A stretch of DNA of 64,000 nt from Stenotrophomonas pavanii (GTDB taxonomy: Bacteria; Pseudomonadota; Gammaproteobacteria; Xanthomonadales; Xanthomonadaceae), in assembly GCF_900101175.1 (NCBI RefSeq), contig NZ_FNFQ01000004.1, forward strand, positions 62,001-126,000, read 5' to 3'. A model generated the notes under the pieces. That model was not told the origin of the DNA. It saw only the letters and a program-made list of their open reading frames with translations, and searched no databases. This document shows, piece after piece, positions 1 to 8,829 of this stretch. Within the stretch, counting starts at the first letter, position 1. Each line of letters opens with the position of its first letter. The position numbers were made by a program, and so were the translations under genes.

Positions 1-360
1 AACGCCGAGGTCGATATCGTCACTGTTTCCGAGCCGTGGGCGGTCGGCATGTACGACGCCATGGGCTGGAGCGTGGGTTACATGAACAGCCCCGAGTACA
101 AGGCCGACCGCGAGGAAGGGGCGCAGAAGGTGCTGCAGCCGGCGCTGGCCAAGGCCGCCGAGCAGGGCATCACCGCCAACCCGGTACACGTGCTGGACCG
201 CTACGCGGCCGACGGCATCATCGAGACCGCCGGCGAGCGCAACAGCGACCTGATCGTGATGACCTCGCACGGCCGCCGTGGCGTGACCCGTGTACTGCTG
301 GGCAGCCAGACCGCAGAAGTGCTGGCGCGCAGCACGCTGCCGGTGCTGGTCATCCGCTGA
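1..360 (+). CDS. Universal stress protein (UspA family), 3' part
   Basis: The reading frame is open from the first base, so the true start lies upstream of the window and only about the last 119 codons are present. The C-terminus has the nucleotide-binding signature of ATP-binding Usp proteins: a Ser-His-Gly, nine residues, then Gly-Ser, followed by the closing strand LPVLVIR. The family consists of small cytoplasmic proteins that bind ATP and support survival under stress; the exact role here cannot be inferred. A strong intrinsic terminator follows about 40 bases after the stop. The neighbouring gene is convergent. Confidence 0.9.
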   Translation, partial: NAEVDIVTVSEPWAVGMYDAMGWSVGYMNSPEYKADREEGAQKVLQPALAKAAEQGITANPVHVLDRYAADGIIETAGERNSDLIVMTSHGRRGVTRVLLGSQTAEVLARSTLPVLVIR

Positions 361-401
361 TCCATACCCGCTGATTCAAGCGTTCCCGGGGAGGGGACCC
401 G

Positions 402-437
402 ACGCCGGCCGCAGGATGCGCGCCGGCGTTGTTTTTT
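402..437 (+). terminator. Intrinsic terminator of the universal stress gene
   Basis: Perfect 8-bp arms (ACGCCGGC at 402-409, GCCGGCGT at 422-429) are followed by a T-rich tract at 430-437. It sits directly downstream of the Usp stop codon. Confidence 0.85.
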
Positions 438-471
438 GTGGGGGATCGGGGGCCGTGCCGACGGCCCCGAG

Positions 472-510
472 GGGGTCAGAGCCCTTTCCTGTGGAAAGGG
501 ATCCGACCCC
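472..510. repeat. Palindromic intergenic repeat, GGGGTC family, copy 1
   Basis: The outer arms are GGGGTC and GACCCC; the inner arms are CCCTTTCC and GGAAAGGG around a short loop. Related copies occur at 49619-49655 and 56291-56326. All three lie between the 3' ends of convergent genes, so a role as a two-way terminator is plausible. Confidence 0.8.
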
Positions 511-529
511 GGTCACAACCTCGGTCACC

Positions 530-814
530 TCACCAGCTGTACAGCTTCCAGTAGACCGGCGACACGCCGTCCTTGTCGTTGTCCATGCGGCCGTCGCCGT
601 TCTTGTCGTACATGTAGAACGGGGCACCGCGCGACGGGGTCACCTTGACCATGCGCAGCTGGCCGGACACACGGTATTCCTCGATGGTGTCACCGTTGTC
701 CATGGTGCGCTTGGATACATCCGCGCCCTTGACGTCCACCGGGGGAGCACCCGCGCCACCCATGCTGGCGCAGCCAGCGAGCAGGAGCAGGGAAGCCAGC
801 ATCAGGGTCTTCAT
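530..814 (-). CDS. Small DUF2782-type lipoprotein
   Basis: 94 residues. The start is set at the ATG giving MKTLMLASLLLLAGC, a short lipoprotein signal peptide with lipobox LAGC, so the mature protein should be lipid-anchored at Cys15. The body resembles the DUF2782 family often found beside polA in Pseudomonas and Xanthomonas: a GDTIEEYR-type strand, a MVKVTPSRGAPFYMYD segment and a DKNGDGRMDNDKDG loop that looks like a Ca-binding acidic loop. Function is unknown. It is divergent from polA across about 100 bases, so the two promoters share that gap. Confidence 0.85.
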   Translation of the reverse strand: MKTLMLASLLLLAGCASMGGAGAPPVDVKGADVSKRTMDNGDTIEEYRVSGQLRMVKVTPSRGAPFYMYDKNGDGRMDNDKDGVSPVYWKLYSW

Positions 815-912
815 CGGCGGGGGCCTTTGCCTGGAAAGAGCCCTGATTATGCCCCATCGCGGTGTGCGCGCCGTGTCGCCGCGGTGCAGGCACGGGCGCG
901 TAGAATCGGCCC

Positions 913-3687
913 ATGAGCAGATTAGTCCTGATCGACGGGTCCAGTTACCTGTACCGCGCGTTCCACGCGCTGCCGCCCCTGTCCAATGCACAGGGTGAAC
1001 CCACCGGCGCGCTGTTCGGCGTGGTCAACATGCTGCGTTCGACGCTGAAGGAGCGCCCGGCCTACGTCGCGTTCGTGGTCGACGCGCCGGGCAAGACCTT
1101 CCGTGACGACCTGTATGACCAGTACAAGGCCAACCGCCCGCCGATGCCCGATGAGCTGCGCAGCCAGGTCGAGCCGATGTGCCGCATCGTCGAAGCGCTG
1201 GGCATCAGCATCCTGCGCGTCCCCGGCGTGGAAGCCGATGATGTGATCGGCACGCTGGCCCTTCAGGGCCTGGCGCAGGACCTGAAGGTGACCATTTCCA
1301 CCGGCGACAAGGACTTCGCCCAGCTGGTGCGCCCGGGCATCGAGCTGGTCAACACCATGACCGGCAGCCGCATGGATTCGGACGCGGCGGTGATGGAGAA
1401 GTTCGGCGTGCGCGCCGACCAGATCATCGACCTGCTGGCGCTGATGGGCGACGCGGTCGACAACGTGCCGGGCGTGGAGAAGTGCGGGCCGAAGACCGCC
1501 GCCAAGTGGCTGGCCGAGTACCAGCACCTGGACGGCGTGATGGCAGCCGCGCCGGCCATGAAGGGCAAGATCGGCGAGAACCTGCGCGCCGCGCTGGAGC
1601 GGCTGCCGCTGAACCGCGAGCTGGTGACCATCCGTACCGACGTGCAGCTGGACGCCAGCCCGACCACGCTGGCCCTGCGCGAGCAGGATGTGCCGGAGCT
1701 GACCGAGCTGTATACGCGCTATGGCTTCACCCAGGCGCTGAAGGAGCTGGGAGCGCCGGTGCCGGCACCGGTGGCCGCCAGCGAGGCGACCCCGAGCCTA
1801 CGCGGCACTGCGGCCGGCTTCGCGCGTGGCAGCGTCGAGGCGCCCGCCGCCGGCACGCTGGATCCGGCACTGTCCGCACCGGGTGAATACGAGACCGTGC
1901 TGACCGCCGAGCAGCTGCAGGCCTGGGTCGAACGCCTGCAGCAGGCCGACCTGATCAGCTTCGATACCGAGACCGACGCGCTGGACGCGATGCGCGCCCG
2001 GCTGGTGGGCATCAGCCTGGCCGTCGAGCCGGGCAGGGCGGCGTACATTCCGGTCGGCCACGATTACCCGGGTGCGCCGGCCCAGCTGCCGATGCAGCAG
2101 GTGCTGGACGCACTGCGCCCGGCGCTGCAGGACCCGGCGAAAAAGAAGCTGGGCCAGCATGGCAAGTACGACCTGCATGTGCTGCGCCGCCACGGCGTGG
2201 CGGTGCAGGGCTACCACGATGACACCATGCTCGAGAGCTTCGTGCTCAATTCCACCGCCACCCGCCACGACATGGATTCGCTGGCCCTGCGTTACCTGGG
2301 CTACAGCACCATCAAGTTCGAGGACGTGGCCGGCAAGGGCGCCAAGCAGATCCCGTTCTCGCAGGTGGGCATCGACGAAGCCAGCCGCTACGCGGCCGAA
2401 GACGCCGACATCACCCTGCGTCTGCACCACGCATTGCAGCCGCAGCTGCTGGCCGAGCCGGCGCTGGACAGCGTGTACCGCAACATCGAGATGCCGCTGG
2501 TGCCGGTGCTGGCCAGCATTGAAGCCAATGGCGTGCGGATCGACACCGACGAACTTCGCCGGCAGAGCCAGGACCTGTCCTCGCGCATGCTGGCCGCGCA
2601 GCAGAAGGCCACCGAGCTGGCCGGGCGCAGCTTCAACCTGGATTCGCCCAAGCAGCTGCAGGCGGTGCTGTTCGACGAGCTGAAGCTGCCGGCGGTGGTG
2701 AAGACCCCGAAGGGCCAGCCCAGCACCAATGAAGAGGCGTTGGAGGCGATTGCCGACCAGCATGAGCTGCCGCGGGTGATCCTCGACTACCGCGGGCTGG
2801 CCAAGCTGCGCAGCACCTACACCGACAAGCTGCCGGAGATGGTCAACCCGGACACCGGCCGGGTGCATACCAGCTACCACCAGTCCGGTGCCGCCACCGG
2901 CCGCCTGTCCTCCTCGGACCCGAACCTGCAGAACATCCCGATCCGCACCGAGGACGGCCGCCGCATCCGCCGCGCGTTCGTGGCGCCGGAAGGCTTCCAG
3001 CTGCTGGCGGCCGACTATTCGCAGATCGAGCTGCGGATCATGGCCCACCTGTCCGAGGATCCGGGCCTGGTGCGCGCCTTCGAGCAGGGCGCCGACGTGC
3101 ATCGTGCCACCGCCGCCGAGGTGTTCGGGCGCACGCTGGAGGAGGTGACCCCGAACGAGCGCCGCGCCGCCAAGGCGATCAACTTCGGCCTGATGTATGG
3201 CATGAGCGCGTTCGGCCTGGCCCGCAACCTGGGCATCGACCGTGGCCAGGCGCAGGACTACGTGGCCCTGTACTTCAGCCGCTACCCGGGCGTGCGCGAC
3301 TTCATGGAGCGGATGCGCCAGCAGGCCCGTGACCAGGGCTACGTGGAAACCCTGTTCGGCCGCCGCCTGTACCTGAACGACATTCATGCCCGCAACCAGG
3401 GCCTGCGCGCCGGTGCCGAGCGCGCGGCGATCAACGCGCCGATGCAGGGCACCGCCGCCGACATCATCAAGCGCGCGATGGTGGATGTGGACCAGTGGCT
3501 GCGCGACAGCGGGGCACCGGCACGGATGATCCTGCAGGTGCACGATGAACTGGTGTTCGAAACCGAAAGCAGTTTCGTTGAAGACTTGCGTTTGCAGGTG
3601 GTGGAGCGCATGTCGCAAGCGGCCAAACTGCGAGTGCCGCTGGTGGTCGACACGGGCGTCGGCAACAACTGGGACGAAGCACACTGA
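913..3687 (+). CDS. polA: DNA polymerase I
   Basis: 924 residues, the usual length for three-domain Pol I. Residues 1 to about 290 form the 5'-3' exonuclease/flap nuclease, with acidic metal-binding segments such as FVVDAPGKTFR, GVEADDVIG and STGDKDFAQL. The 3'-5' proofreading domain follows and keeps its catalytic DTETD (351-355), so proofreading should be active. The polymerase domain has motif A (DYSQIELRI from 701), motif B (RRAAKAINFGLMYG) and motif C (VHDE around 876-879). It fills gaps and removes RNA primers in the cytoplasm. The ATG at 913 gives the family-typical start MSRLVLIDGSSYLYRAFHA. Confidence 0.98.
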   Translation: MSRLVLIDGSSYLYRAFHALPPLSNAQGEPTGALFGVVNMLRSTLKERPAYVAFVVDAPGKTFRDDLYDQYKANRPPMPDELRSQVEPMCRIVEALGISILRVPGVEADDVIGTLALQGLAQDLKVTISTGDKDFAQLVRPGIELVNTMTGSRMDSDAAVMEKFGVRADQIIDLLALMGDAVDNVPGVEKCGPKTAAKWLAEYQHLDGVMAAAPAMKGKIGENLRAALERLPLNRELVTIRTDVQLDASPTTLALREQDVPELTELYTRYGFTQALKELGAPVPAPVAASEATPSLRGTAAGFARGSVEAPAAGTLDPALSAPGEYETVLTAEQLQAWVERLQQADLISFDTETDALDAMRARLVGISLAVEPGRAAYIPVGHDYPGAPAQLPMQQVLDALRPALQDPAKKKLGQHGKYDLHVLRRHGVAVQGYHDDTMLESFVLNSTATRHDMDSLALRYLGYSTIKFEDVAGKGAKQIPFSQVGIDEASRYAAEDADITLRLHHALQPQLLAEPALDSVYRNIEMPLVPVLASIEANGVRIDTDELRRQSQDLSSRMLAAQQKATELAGRSFNLDSPKQLQAVLFDELKLPAVVKTPKGQPSTNEEALEAIADQHELPRVILDYRGLAKLRSTYTDKLPEMVNPDTGRVHTSYHQSGAATGRLSSSDPNLQNIPIRTEDGRRIRRAFVAPEGFQLLAADYSQIELRIMAHLSEDPGLVRAFEQGADVHRATAAEVFGRTLEEVTPNERRAAKAINFGLMYGMSAFGLARNLGIDRGQAQDYVALYFSRYPGVRDFMERMRQQARDQGYVETLFGRRLYLNDIHARNQGLRAGAERAAINAPMQGTAADIIKRAMVDVDQWLRDSGAPARMILQVHDELVFETESSFVEDLRLQVVERMSQAAKLRVPLVVDTGVGNNWDEAH

Positions 3688-3719
3688 CGGTGTTTCAGGC
3701 CGAAAACGACGTGAATTTG

Positions 3720-3753
3720 TTCATGAGTCGGGTGTTTCTGACTCGACCATGAA
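3720..3753. repeat. Inverted repeat downstream of polA
   Basis: TTCATG and GTCG on the left pair with CGAC and CATGAA on the right, with one bulged base. There is no T-tract, so it may end or stabilise the polA mRNA; function is uncertain. Confidence 0.4.
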
Positions 3754-3818
3754 TGTTGCCCCGATTGAAATTCATTAAATGGGGCCCCTTCACGAACCGT
3801 TAGTGTTCGGAGTGCTTC

Positions 3819-3824
3819 TATAAC
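3819..3824 (+). promoter_or_regulatory. Probable -10 box of the sX13-like RNA
   Basis: TATAAC lies about seven bases before the predicted RNA 5' end near 3831. No good -35 box is visible at the usual distance. Confidence 0.5.
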
Positions 3825-3830
3825 TCCCGA

Positions 3831-3951
3831 CAGGCGCAATGCCTGTTGTGGATCTCTCCCATCCCCTGGAGCAGATCTCGGAACGGGGACTCCTCCCCAA
3901 GTGCCCGTTCCCCGGCCCCGTTGACCTCCCCCTGGTCAGCGGGGCTTTTTA
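3831..3951 (+). ncRNA. sX13: sX13-like small regulatory RNA
   Basis: About 120 nt between polA and the DUF421 gene. The sequence shows a short 5' hairpin and then three stem-loops whose loops are all C-rich. GATCT/AGATC (3851-3877) encloses a loop with CATCCCCT. GAACGGG/CCCGTTC (about 3881-3910) encloses CTCCTCCCC. The terminator hairpin (3916-3944) has loop TCCCCCT. From memory, the Xanthomonas virulence regulator sX13 has this size, C-rich loops that pair with G-rich target leaders, and a location near polA. The 5' end is inferred from the -10 box. The structure is clear; the sX13 name rests on memory and context. Confidence 0.78.
3916..3950 (+). terminator. Intrinsic terminator of the sX13-like RNA
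   Basis: An 11-bp stem (CCCCGTTGACC with GGTCAGCGGGG, one G-U pair) is followed by CTTTTT. It doubles as the third C-rich loop of the RNA. Confidence 0.9.
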
Positions 3952-4016
3952 TTTGTGCCGCCGGAACATCTCGACCCCGGGTGCTAGGCTGGGCCACCGT
4001 TCCGCAGGGGAAGACC

Positions 4017-4496
4017 ATGCCCGACCTGTTCGCCCTGGCCATGCCGTGGTGGGAATTCATCCTGCGCGCGGTGGTGGTCTATGTCGTGGTGCTGGGCATG
4101 GTCCGGCTGGGCGGCAAGCGGGCTCTGGGGCAGATCACGCCCTTCGACGTGCTGCTGATCGTGCTGCTGGGCAACGCGGTGCAGAACGCGCTGCTGGGCA
4201 CCGACACCTCGCTGGGCGGTGGCCTGCTGCTGGCGGCCACCCTGATCGTGCTGAACTATGGGGTGGGCTGGCTGACCACCCGCAATCGGCGCATGGAGCG
4301 GATGATCGAAGGAGAGCCCACCGTGATCGCGCGTGATGGCCGGCTGTTGGAGGGCGTTCTCCGCCGCGAACTGATCAGCCGTGCAGATTTCGACGCCGCG
4401 CTGCGCCAGCAGGGCGGGCTGCAGATCGAAGACGTACAGATCGCCCTGCTGGAGACGACCGGGCACATCACCATCATTGCCAGGAAGAGCGCCTGA
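4017..4496 (+). CDS. DUF421/YetF-family membrane protein
   Basis: 159 residues. Three hydrophobic segments occupy roughly residues 10-85. They include the family signature LGGKRALGQITPFDVLLIVLLGN (split by a turn), then a small soluble domain with RDGRLLEGVLRRELISRADFDAALRQQG, typical of the YetF/DUF421 C-terminal domain. The ATG at 4017 follows GCAGGGGAAG. Upstream in-frame ATGs would run back through the small-RNA terminator, so this start is preferred. Biochemical function is unknown for the family. Confidence 0.85.
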   Translation: MPDLFALAMPWWEFILRAVVVYVVVLGMVRLGGKRALGQITPFDVLLIVLLGNAVQNALLGTDTSLGGGLLLAATLIVLNYGVGWLTTRNRRMERMIEGEPTVIARDGRLLEGVLRRELISRADFDAALRQQGGLQIEDVQIALLETTGHITIIARKSA

Positions 4497-4500
4497 CCTT

Positions 4501-4554
4501 GTAGAGCCCTTGCTCGGCTGCCTTGCGCCCGGAGCCAGGCATGCGCCCGGCTCA
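4501..4554. repeat. Degenerate SMAG-type GTAG hairpin pair
   Basis: GTAG heads an AGCCC...GGCT hairpin at 4501-4519. A second imperfect hairpin, GAGCCAGGCATGCGCCCGGCTC, follows to about 4553. They lie between convergent genes. Confidence 0.55.
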
Positions 4555-4568
4555 ACAGGTGCCTGGCC

Positions 4569-6089
4569 TCAGGGAGCGGCTTCGGCCTTCAGCGCCGGCC
4601 AGTTGCGCGTCGCGTCCACATCGCAGGCGACGTGGGTGCCCTTGCCCTCCTTCGCACAGGTCGCAGCCATGGCCTGCGGAATCTTCGGGTCCGCGGTATG
4701 CGCATACACCGCGGCCATTGCCAGGCAACCTTCGCGCACACCCGCGCTGCACAGCGTCTGGAAGTAGGGCAGCGATGCGGCCCATTGTTCGTTGTTGAAC
4801 AGTGCCTCGCCGGCAACCTTGCAGCCCAGCAGCTTGCCATCGGTGCAGCAGGCCTTGGCGCCGTCCTTGCGGTCCAGGGTCGGGCAGTCCAGCGGCAGGG
4901 GGATCTCCACGAAGGCCACCGGCGGTGCGCAGCTGGCATTGCCTGAGCCCGGCTTGCGCTCGTAGTAGGCGAAGCGGTTGCCGCCGTCGACGCTGGCCAG
5001 GTTTCCGTTCTTCAGCGGCTGCAGTACGAAGTCGCTGCCGACGTCGCGATGGATGAGGATGCGACCGTCCTGCAGGCTCGCGCGCAGGCGCTGGTCGCGG
5101 CCCCCGGCTTCCACCAGGCCACCCTCGAGGAAGCGCAGCTGCGAGAGCACGCCGTACTCCGCTTCATAGCTCCCACAGGGCAGCGCGGAAGCCGGCACCG
5201 GGGCCAGTGCAGCGGCCGGTACCGAGGCCAGGCGGGCAAGCGCCTCGGCGCGGCCGCAGGCCACGCCCTCCGCGCGCTGGGCGCACGACAGCTGCAGCGC
5301 CTCGTGGGCCTGCGGCAGGCGCCCACCACTCCACAGCGCCTCGGCAACGTCGGCGCAGAACGTCTCGCCGTGCTGCTGCCGGCACAGTACGGCCAGCTCA
5401 TCGAGCTGCGCGGATGGCAACGCAGGGTCGACCGAATGCTGCAGGCCGAGCACGGCCTTGCCCATCATCTCCGCGCCGATCACCTCGGCGATCGCCCTGC
5501 AGCCCTCGGCATTGAAGGAGGCGGAATCCTCCTTGCAGATCTCAGGCATCGGCGGCTCGGTACGTGCAGGCGCCGGGGCGGCCTCCTTGGCCTGCCGCTG
5601 GTAAGTCTCCAGCAGCCGCATGCAGGCCGCGCCCACGCCTTCGGCGCACCAGGCATGCAGCTTCAGCGGTTCGGCCTCCGGCAACGCCTCCAGGCACTCG
5701 GAGGTGTTCATCACGCAGCCGCCCTCGATGGGTTCCGGCATCGTCGTGCACGCGGCGGAACGCTCACGGGTGAACTCGCGATAGGGCGTGCTGATCGTGC
5801 GGTCGTTGTCCGAGAAGTACCAGTTTTCCAGTTGGCCCGTGGACAGGTTGCCGGTGCCGAGCACGTCCTCCTGGCGGGCGATGCGCAGTTGCTCGGTGGC
5901 CTGGTAGGGACCGGACAGGAAACCGTGGCCTTCGCTCTCGATGGTCAGCGTGGTGTTGCCGCTGCTGTCCTTGTAGGTGCCGCAGGCCATCGATTGCGCC
6001 GCGGCCGGCAGGCTGGCCGAGGCCAGCGCGAGCACCAGCAGGGCACGCCAGCCCGCGGCGCGGGGGCGGAAGGGAACAGCAACAGGCAT
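4569..6089 (-). CDS. Secreted Cys-rich protein with Sel1/Hcp-like repeats (paralogue A)
   Basis: 506 residues. The start is the ATG at 6089, preceded by AAGGA at good spacing; an upstream ATG would only add a tail ahead of the signal peptide. A signal peptide ends near AAAQS. The mature protein begins with a CGTYKDSSGNTTL segment, and the rest has many Cys pairs seven to nine residues apart (CRQQHGETFC, CAQRAEGVAC, CSAGVREGC) in helical context, as in disulfide-stapled Sel1-like (Hcp-type) repeats. It is clearly paralogous to the protein at 7136-8761; both share a C-terminal block with ACC, GVREGC and HVACDV. Function unknown; periplasmic location inferred. Confidence 0.75.
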   Translation of the reverse strand: MPVAVPFRPRAAGWRALLVLALASASLPAAAQSMACGTYKDSSGNTTLTIESEGHGFLSGPYQATEQLRIARQEDVLGTGNLSTGQLENWYFSDNDRTISTPYREFTRERSAACTTMPEPIEGGCVMNTSECLEALPEAEPLKLHAWCAEGVGAACMRLLETYQRQAKEAAPAPARTEPPMPEICKEDSASFNAEGCRAIAEVIGAEMMGKAVLGLQHSVDPALPSAQLDELAVLCRQQHGETFCADVAEALWSGGRLPQAHEALQLSCAQRAEGVACGRAEALARLASVPAAALAPVPASALPCGSYEAEYGVLSQLRFLEGGLVEAGGRDQRLRASLQDGRILIHRDVGSDFVLQPLKNGNLASVDGGNRFAYYERKPGSGNASCAPPVAFVEIPLPLDCPTLDRKDGAKACCTDGKLLGCKVAGEALFNNEQWAASLPYFQTLCSAGVREGCLAMAAVYAHTADPKIPQAMAATCAKEGKGTHVACDVDATRNWPALKAEAAP

Positions 6090-6185
6090 GGGGTCATCCT
6101 TGAAGGAGGCAGAGCAGGGCCTGTCCGGTGCAGGGCGCACCACAGGCGCGAGAAGGCGCCACGCGTCAGGCGCGGCGCCGGAAGA

Positions 6186-7082
6186 TCAGAGCCAGTCGCG
6201 TGGCACCAGGTAGTCGGCCAGGCGCGATTCGGCACTGCCGGGTTCAGGCGAGAAGCCGTACTCCCAGCGCACCCGCGGCGGCAGGCTCATCAGGATGCTT
6301 TCGCTGCGGCCGCCGCTCTGCAGCCCGAACAGGGTACCGCGGTCATAGACCAGGTTGAATTCCACGTAGCGGCCGCGGCGGTACAGCTGGAACTCGCGTT
6401 CGCGCTCGCCATAGAGGGTGTCCTTGCGCTGCTGCACGATCGGCAGGTACGCATCAAGGAAGCCATCGCCGACCGCACGCAGATAAGCGAAATCGCGCTC
6501 GAAGTCGCCGTGCAGGTCATCGAAGAACAGGCCGCCGACGCCGCGCGTTTCATTGCGGTGGCGCAGGAAGAAGTATTCGTCGCACCAGCGCTTGTGCGCG
6601 GCATAGCGTTCTTCGCCGAACGGCGTGCACAGGTCGCGTGCGACCCGGTGCCAATGCTGCACGTCCTCGTCGAACGGGTAGAACGGGGTCAGGTCGAAGC
6701 CGCCGCCGAACCAGCTGGCCACGACTTCGCCGTCGCGCTGCGCCTGGAAGAAGCGCACGTTGGCATGGGTGGTCGGCACGTAGGGATTGAGTGGGTGGAA
6801 CACCAGCGACACGCCGGTGGCGCGCCAGGAGGCGCCGGCCAGTTCCGGGCGGTTGGCCGAGGCCGACGGCGGCAGGCGGCTGCCGGCCACGTCGGAGAAG
6901 CCGATGCCGGCCTGTTCGAACACCGCGCCGTCGCGCAGCACGCGGGTACGCCCGCCACCGCCCTCGGCACGCTGCCACAGGTCTTCCTGGAAGCGGGCCC
7001 GGCCATCGACGGCCTCGATCGCCGCACAGATGCGGTCCTGCAGCTCGGTGAGGTAGGCGCGCACGCGCTCGAATTCGTTCAT
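6186..7082 (-). CDS. hemF: Oxygen-dependent coproporphyrinogen III oxidase
   Basis: 298 residues, matching the usual length. It carries out the O2-dependent oxidative decarboxylation of two propionates of coproporphyrinogen III to give protoporphyrinogen IX in heme synthesis. Recognisable family blocks are [53 protein letters not shown] and the C-terminal [22 protein letters not shown], followed by WEYGF. The protein is soluble. It sits between two paralogous secreted-protein genes of unknown function, on the same strand, with gaps of about 50 to 100 bases. The Shine-Dalgarno sequence is weak. Confidence 0.97.
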   Translation of the reverse strand: MNEFERVRAYLTELQDRICAAIEAVDGRARFQEDLWQRAEGGGGRTRVLRDGAVFEQAGIGFSDVAGSRLPPSASANRPELAGASWRATGVSLVFHPLNPYVPTTHANVRFFQAQRDGEVVASWFGGGFDLTPFYPFDEDVQHWHRVARDLCTPFGEERYAAHKRWCDEYFFLRHRNETRGVGGLFFDDLHGDFERDFAYLRAVGDGFLDAYLPIVQQRKDTLYGEREREFQLYRRGRYVEFNLVYDRGTLFGLQSGGRSESILMSLPPRVRWEYGFSPEPGSAESRLADYLVPRDWL

Positions 7083-7135
7083 GGCGCTACTTTACCGCAG
7101 GGCCCGGGCAACGCTGCGGACAGGCGCTGGCAGGC

Positions 7136-8761
7136 TCAGCGCTTGCGGTTGGAAGCACGCGGCGCCGGAGTGTCGCCCGCGGCGGCACCGTCCACCGCCT
7201 CCTGCAGGACGCGACCCAGCTCCAGGGCGCTCCAGTTTCCGGTGTCCAGCACGTCGCAGGCGACGTGGCGCCCGCTGCGGTCGGCAGTGCACAGCCGCTC
7301 CAGCGTCGCGTGGGCATCCACGTCGCCGCTGTGACCCTGCGCCGCGACCAGGTTCTCGCAGCCCTCGCGGACACCGGCACGGCACACGGTGGCGTAGTGC
7401 TCTGCGGCCTGTCGCCACTGGCCGGACAGGGCAAGGCGGTTACCGAGGATGTTGCAGCCCTGCAGCTTGCCCTCCGCGCAGCACGCTTCGGCACCGCCGC
7501 TGGCCAGTGCCTGCGGGCAGTCCCGTGGCAGCGGCAGCACCGTGTAGTGTTTCGGCGGGCTGCAGGTGCTCGCGCCCTCGCCGGTCGGCACGAATACCTG
7601 GAAGCGGGTCCACGTGTCCAGGCCCAGCAGCTGCCCCCCGGGCAACGGGCGCAGCACGAAGTCACCGCCCTTGTCGTGGCGGATGCGGATGTCGCCGTCT
7701 TCGACACGGGCACGCAGCTGGCTGTCCCAGCCGATGCCGACCCGTCCCGCATCGCCGAAGTCCAGCGTGTCCATCAGGCCACCCTCGGCGTGGAAGTTGC
7801 CACAGGGCAGTGCCGTTGCCGGCTGCGGCCGCAACGAGGTGCCCAGCGCCTGCAACGCAGGCAGGCGCTCACAGGCGGCGCTGTCATTGCCGGGCGCGCA
7901 CGCTACGGCCAGTGCCTGCACCGCCTGCAAGTGATCTCCGGACTCCCACGAGAGCTCGGCCACGCGGCTGCAGAAGCCGCCATGGCTGACCTGCTGGCAC
8001 AACTGCAACAGCTGCTGGCGCTGCACGGCTGGCATCACCACCGGCGTGGATGGTGACAGCACGGAGCTCACGGCTTCGACCATCGCCGCGCCCATCGCGG
8101 CCTTGACGATCTGCTCCTGCAGCGCCGGATCCGCTTCCAGCGCCGCTGCACAGGCCGGTGTTTCGTTGCTGAAGCCGCCATCCCGGCACGGCGCAGGCAG
8201 TGCGATGCCGGCCAGTGCGGTATCGAGGATGGCCTGTTGTTGCGCCTCATCCGGCGTGGCCGGCGCCCTGGCCTCGTCATGCCAGCGATCGGCCAGCTGC
8301 AGGCACATGCCCGGCACGCCTTCCCGGCACGCCGCTTCCAGCGCGGTCGGAGTCGCCTCGTGGCGGTTGTCCAGGCAGGTCGCTGCATCGGCCAGGCAGC
8401 TGCCCGCAGCCGGCGTGGCGGCTGCGGCGCACTGTGCAGGCGCCTGCAGGTTGTAGATCGTGCCGTCCACCTCGAGCGTGCGGCCACGGTCGCGCACCTG
8501 CAGCGCGCTGGGCAGGCCGTATTCCAGATTGACCAGTTGCAGCTTCCCTTCGATCTGCTGGAACGCGACCGGCGTGGGTGCGCTGCCGAAGTGCTTCTGC
8601 TCGCCACGGTTGGATGAGCTGACGCGCAGCGTGCTGCTGCCTTCGTCGGCCTTGAACAGGCCACATTGCGGCGACTGTGCGGCGGCGGCTACCGGCGCGG
8701 CGAGCAGCAACGCCCAGGCCATCCAGTGGCGGTACGGCGTGAGTGAGCGCATTGTGCGCAT
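7136..8761 (-). CDS. Secreted Cys-rich protein with Sel1/Hcp-like repeats (paralogue B)
   Basis: 541 residues, starting at the ATG at 8761 with AAGGAG five bases upstream. A signal peptide (MAWALLLAAPVAAAAQS) is followed by CGLFKADEGSSTL, parallel to the start of the mature paralogue A. Cys pairs recur (CREGVPGMC, CQQVSHGGFC, CRAGVREGC, CTADRSGRHVAC). The C-terminal third aligns by eye with paralogue A (DCPQALASGGAEACC, GKLQGCN, HVACDV, NW). An old tandem duplication, now split by hemF, is the simplest reading. No enzymatic motif is visible. Confidence 0.75.
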   Translation of the reverse strand: MRTMRSLTPYRHWMAWALLLAAPVAAAAQSPQCGLFKADEGSSTLRVSSSNRGEQKHFGSAPTPVAFQQIEGKLQLVNLEYGLPSALQVRDRGRTLEVDGTIYNLQAPAQCAAAATPAAGSCLADAATCLDNRHEATPTALEAACREGVPGMCLQLADRWHDEARAPATPDEAQQQAILDTALAGIALPAPCRDGGFSNETPACAAALEADPALQEQIVKAAMGAAMVEAVSSVLSPSTPVVMPAVQRQQLLQLCQQVSHGGFCSRVAELSWESGDHLQAVQALAVACAPGNDSAACERLPALQALGTSLRPQPATALPCGNFHAEGGLMDTLDFGDAGRVGIGWDSQLRARVEDGDIRIRHDKGGDFVLRPLPGGQLLGLDTWTRFQVFVPTGEGASTCSPPKHYTVLPLPRDCPQALASGGAEACCAEGKLQGCNILGNRLALSGQWRQAAEHYATVCRAGVREGCENLVAAQGHSGDVDAHATLERLCTADRSGRHVACDVLDTGNWSALELGRVLQEAVDGAAAGDTPAPRASNRKR

Positions 8762-8829
8762 GTCGTCTCCTTGACGATCAAAGGAAGAACGCCGGGCGGT
8801 GCCGGGGACCCGCGCACGCCGGGTGGGAG

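Noticed and set aside
5049..7334. Long open frame on the plus strand across hemF and paralogue A
   Set aside because: Antisense shadow of GC-rich genes on the other strand; composition is Arg/Ala/Gly-rich with no domain, and hemF is certain.
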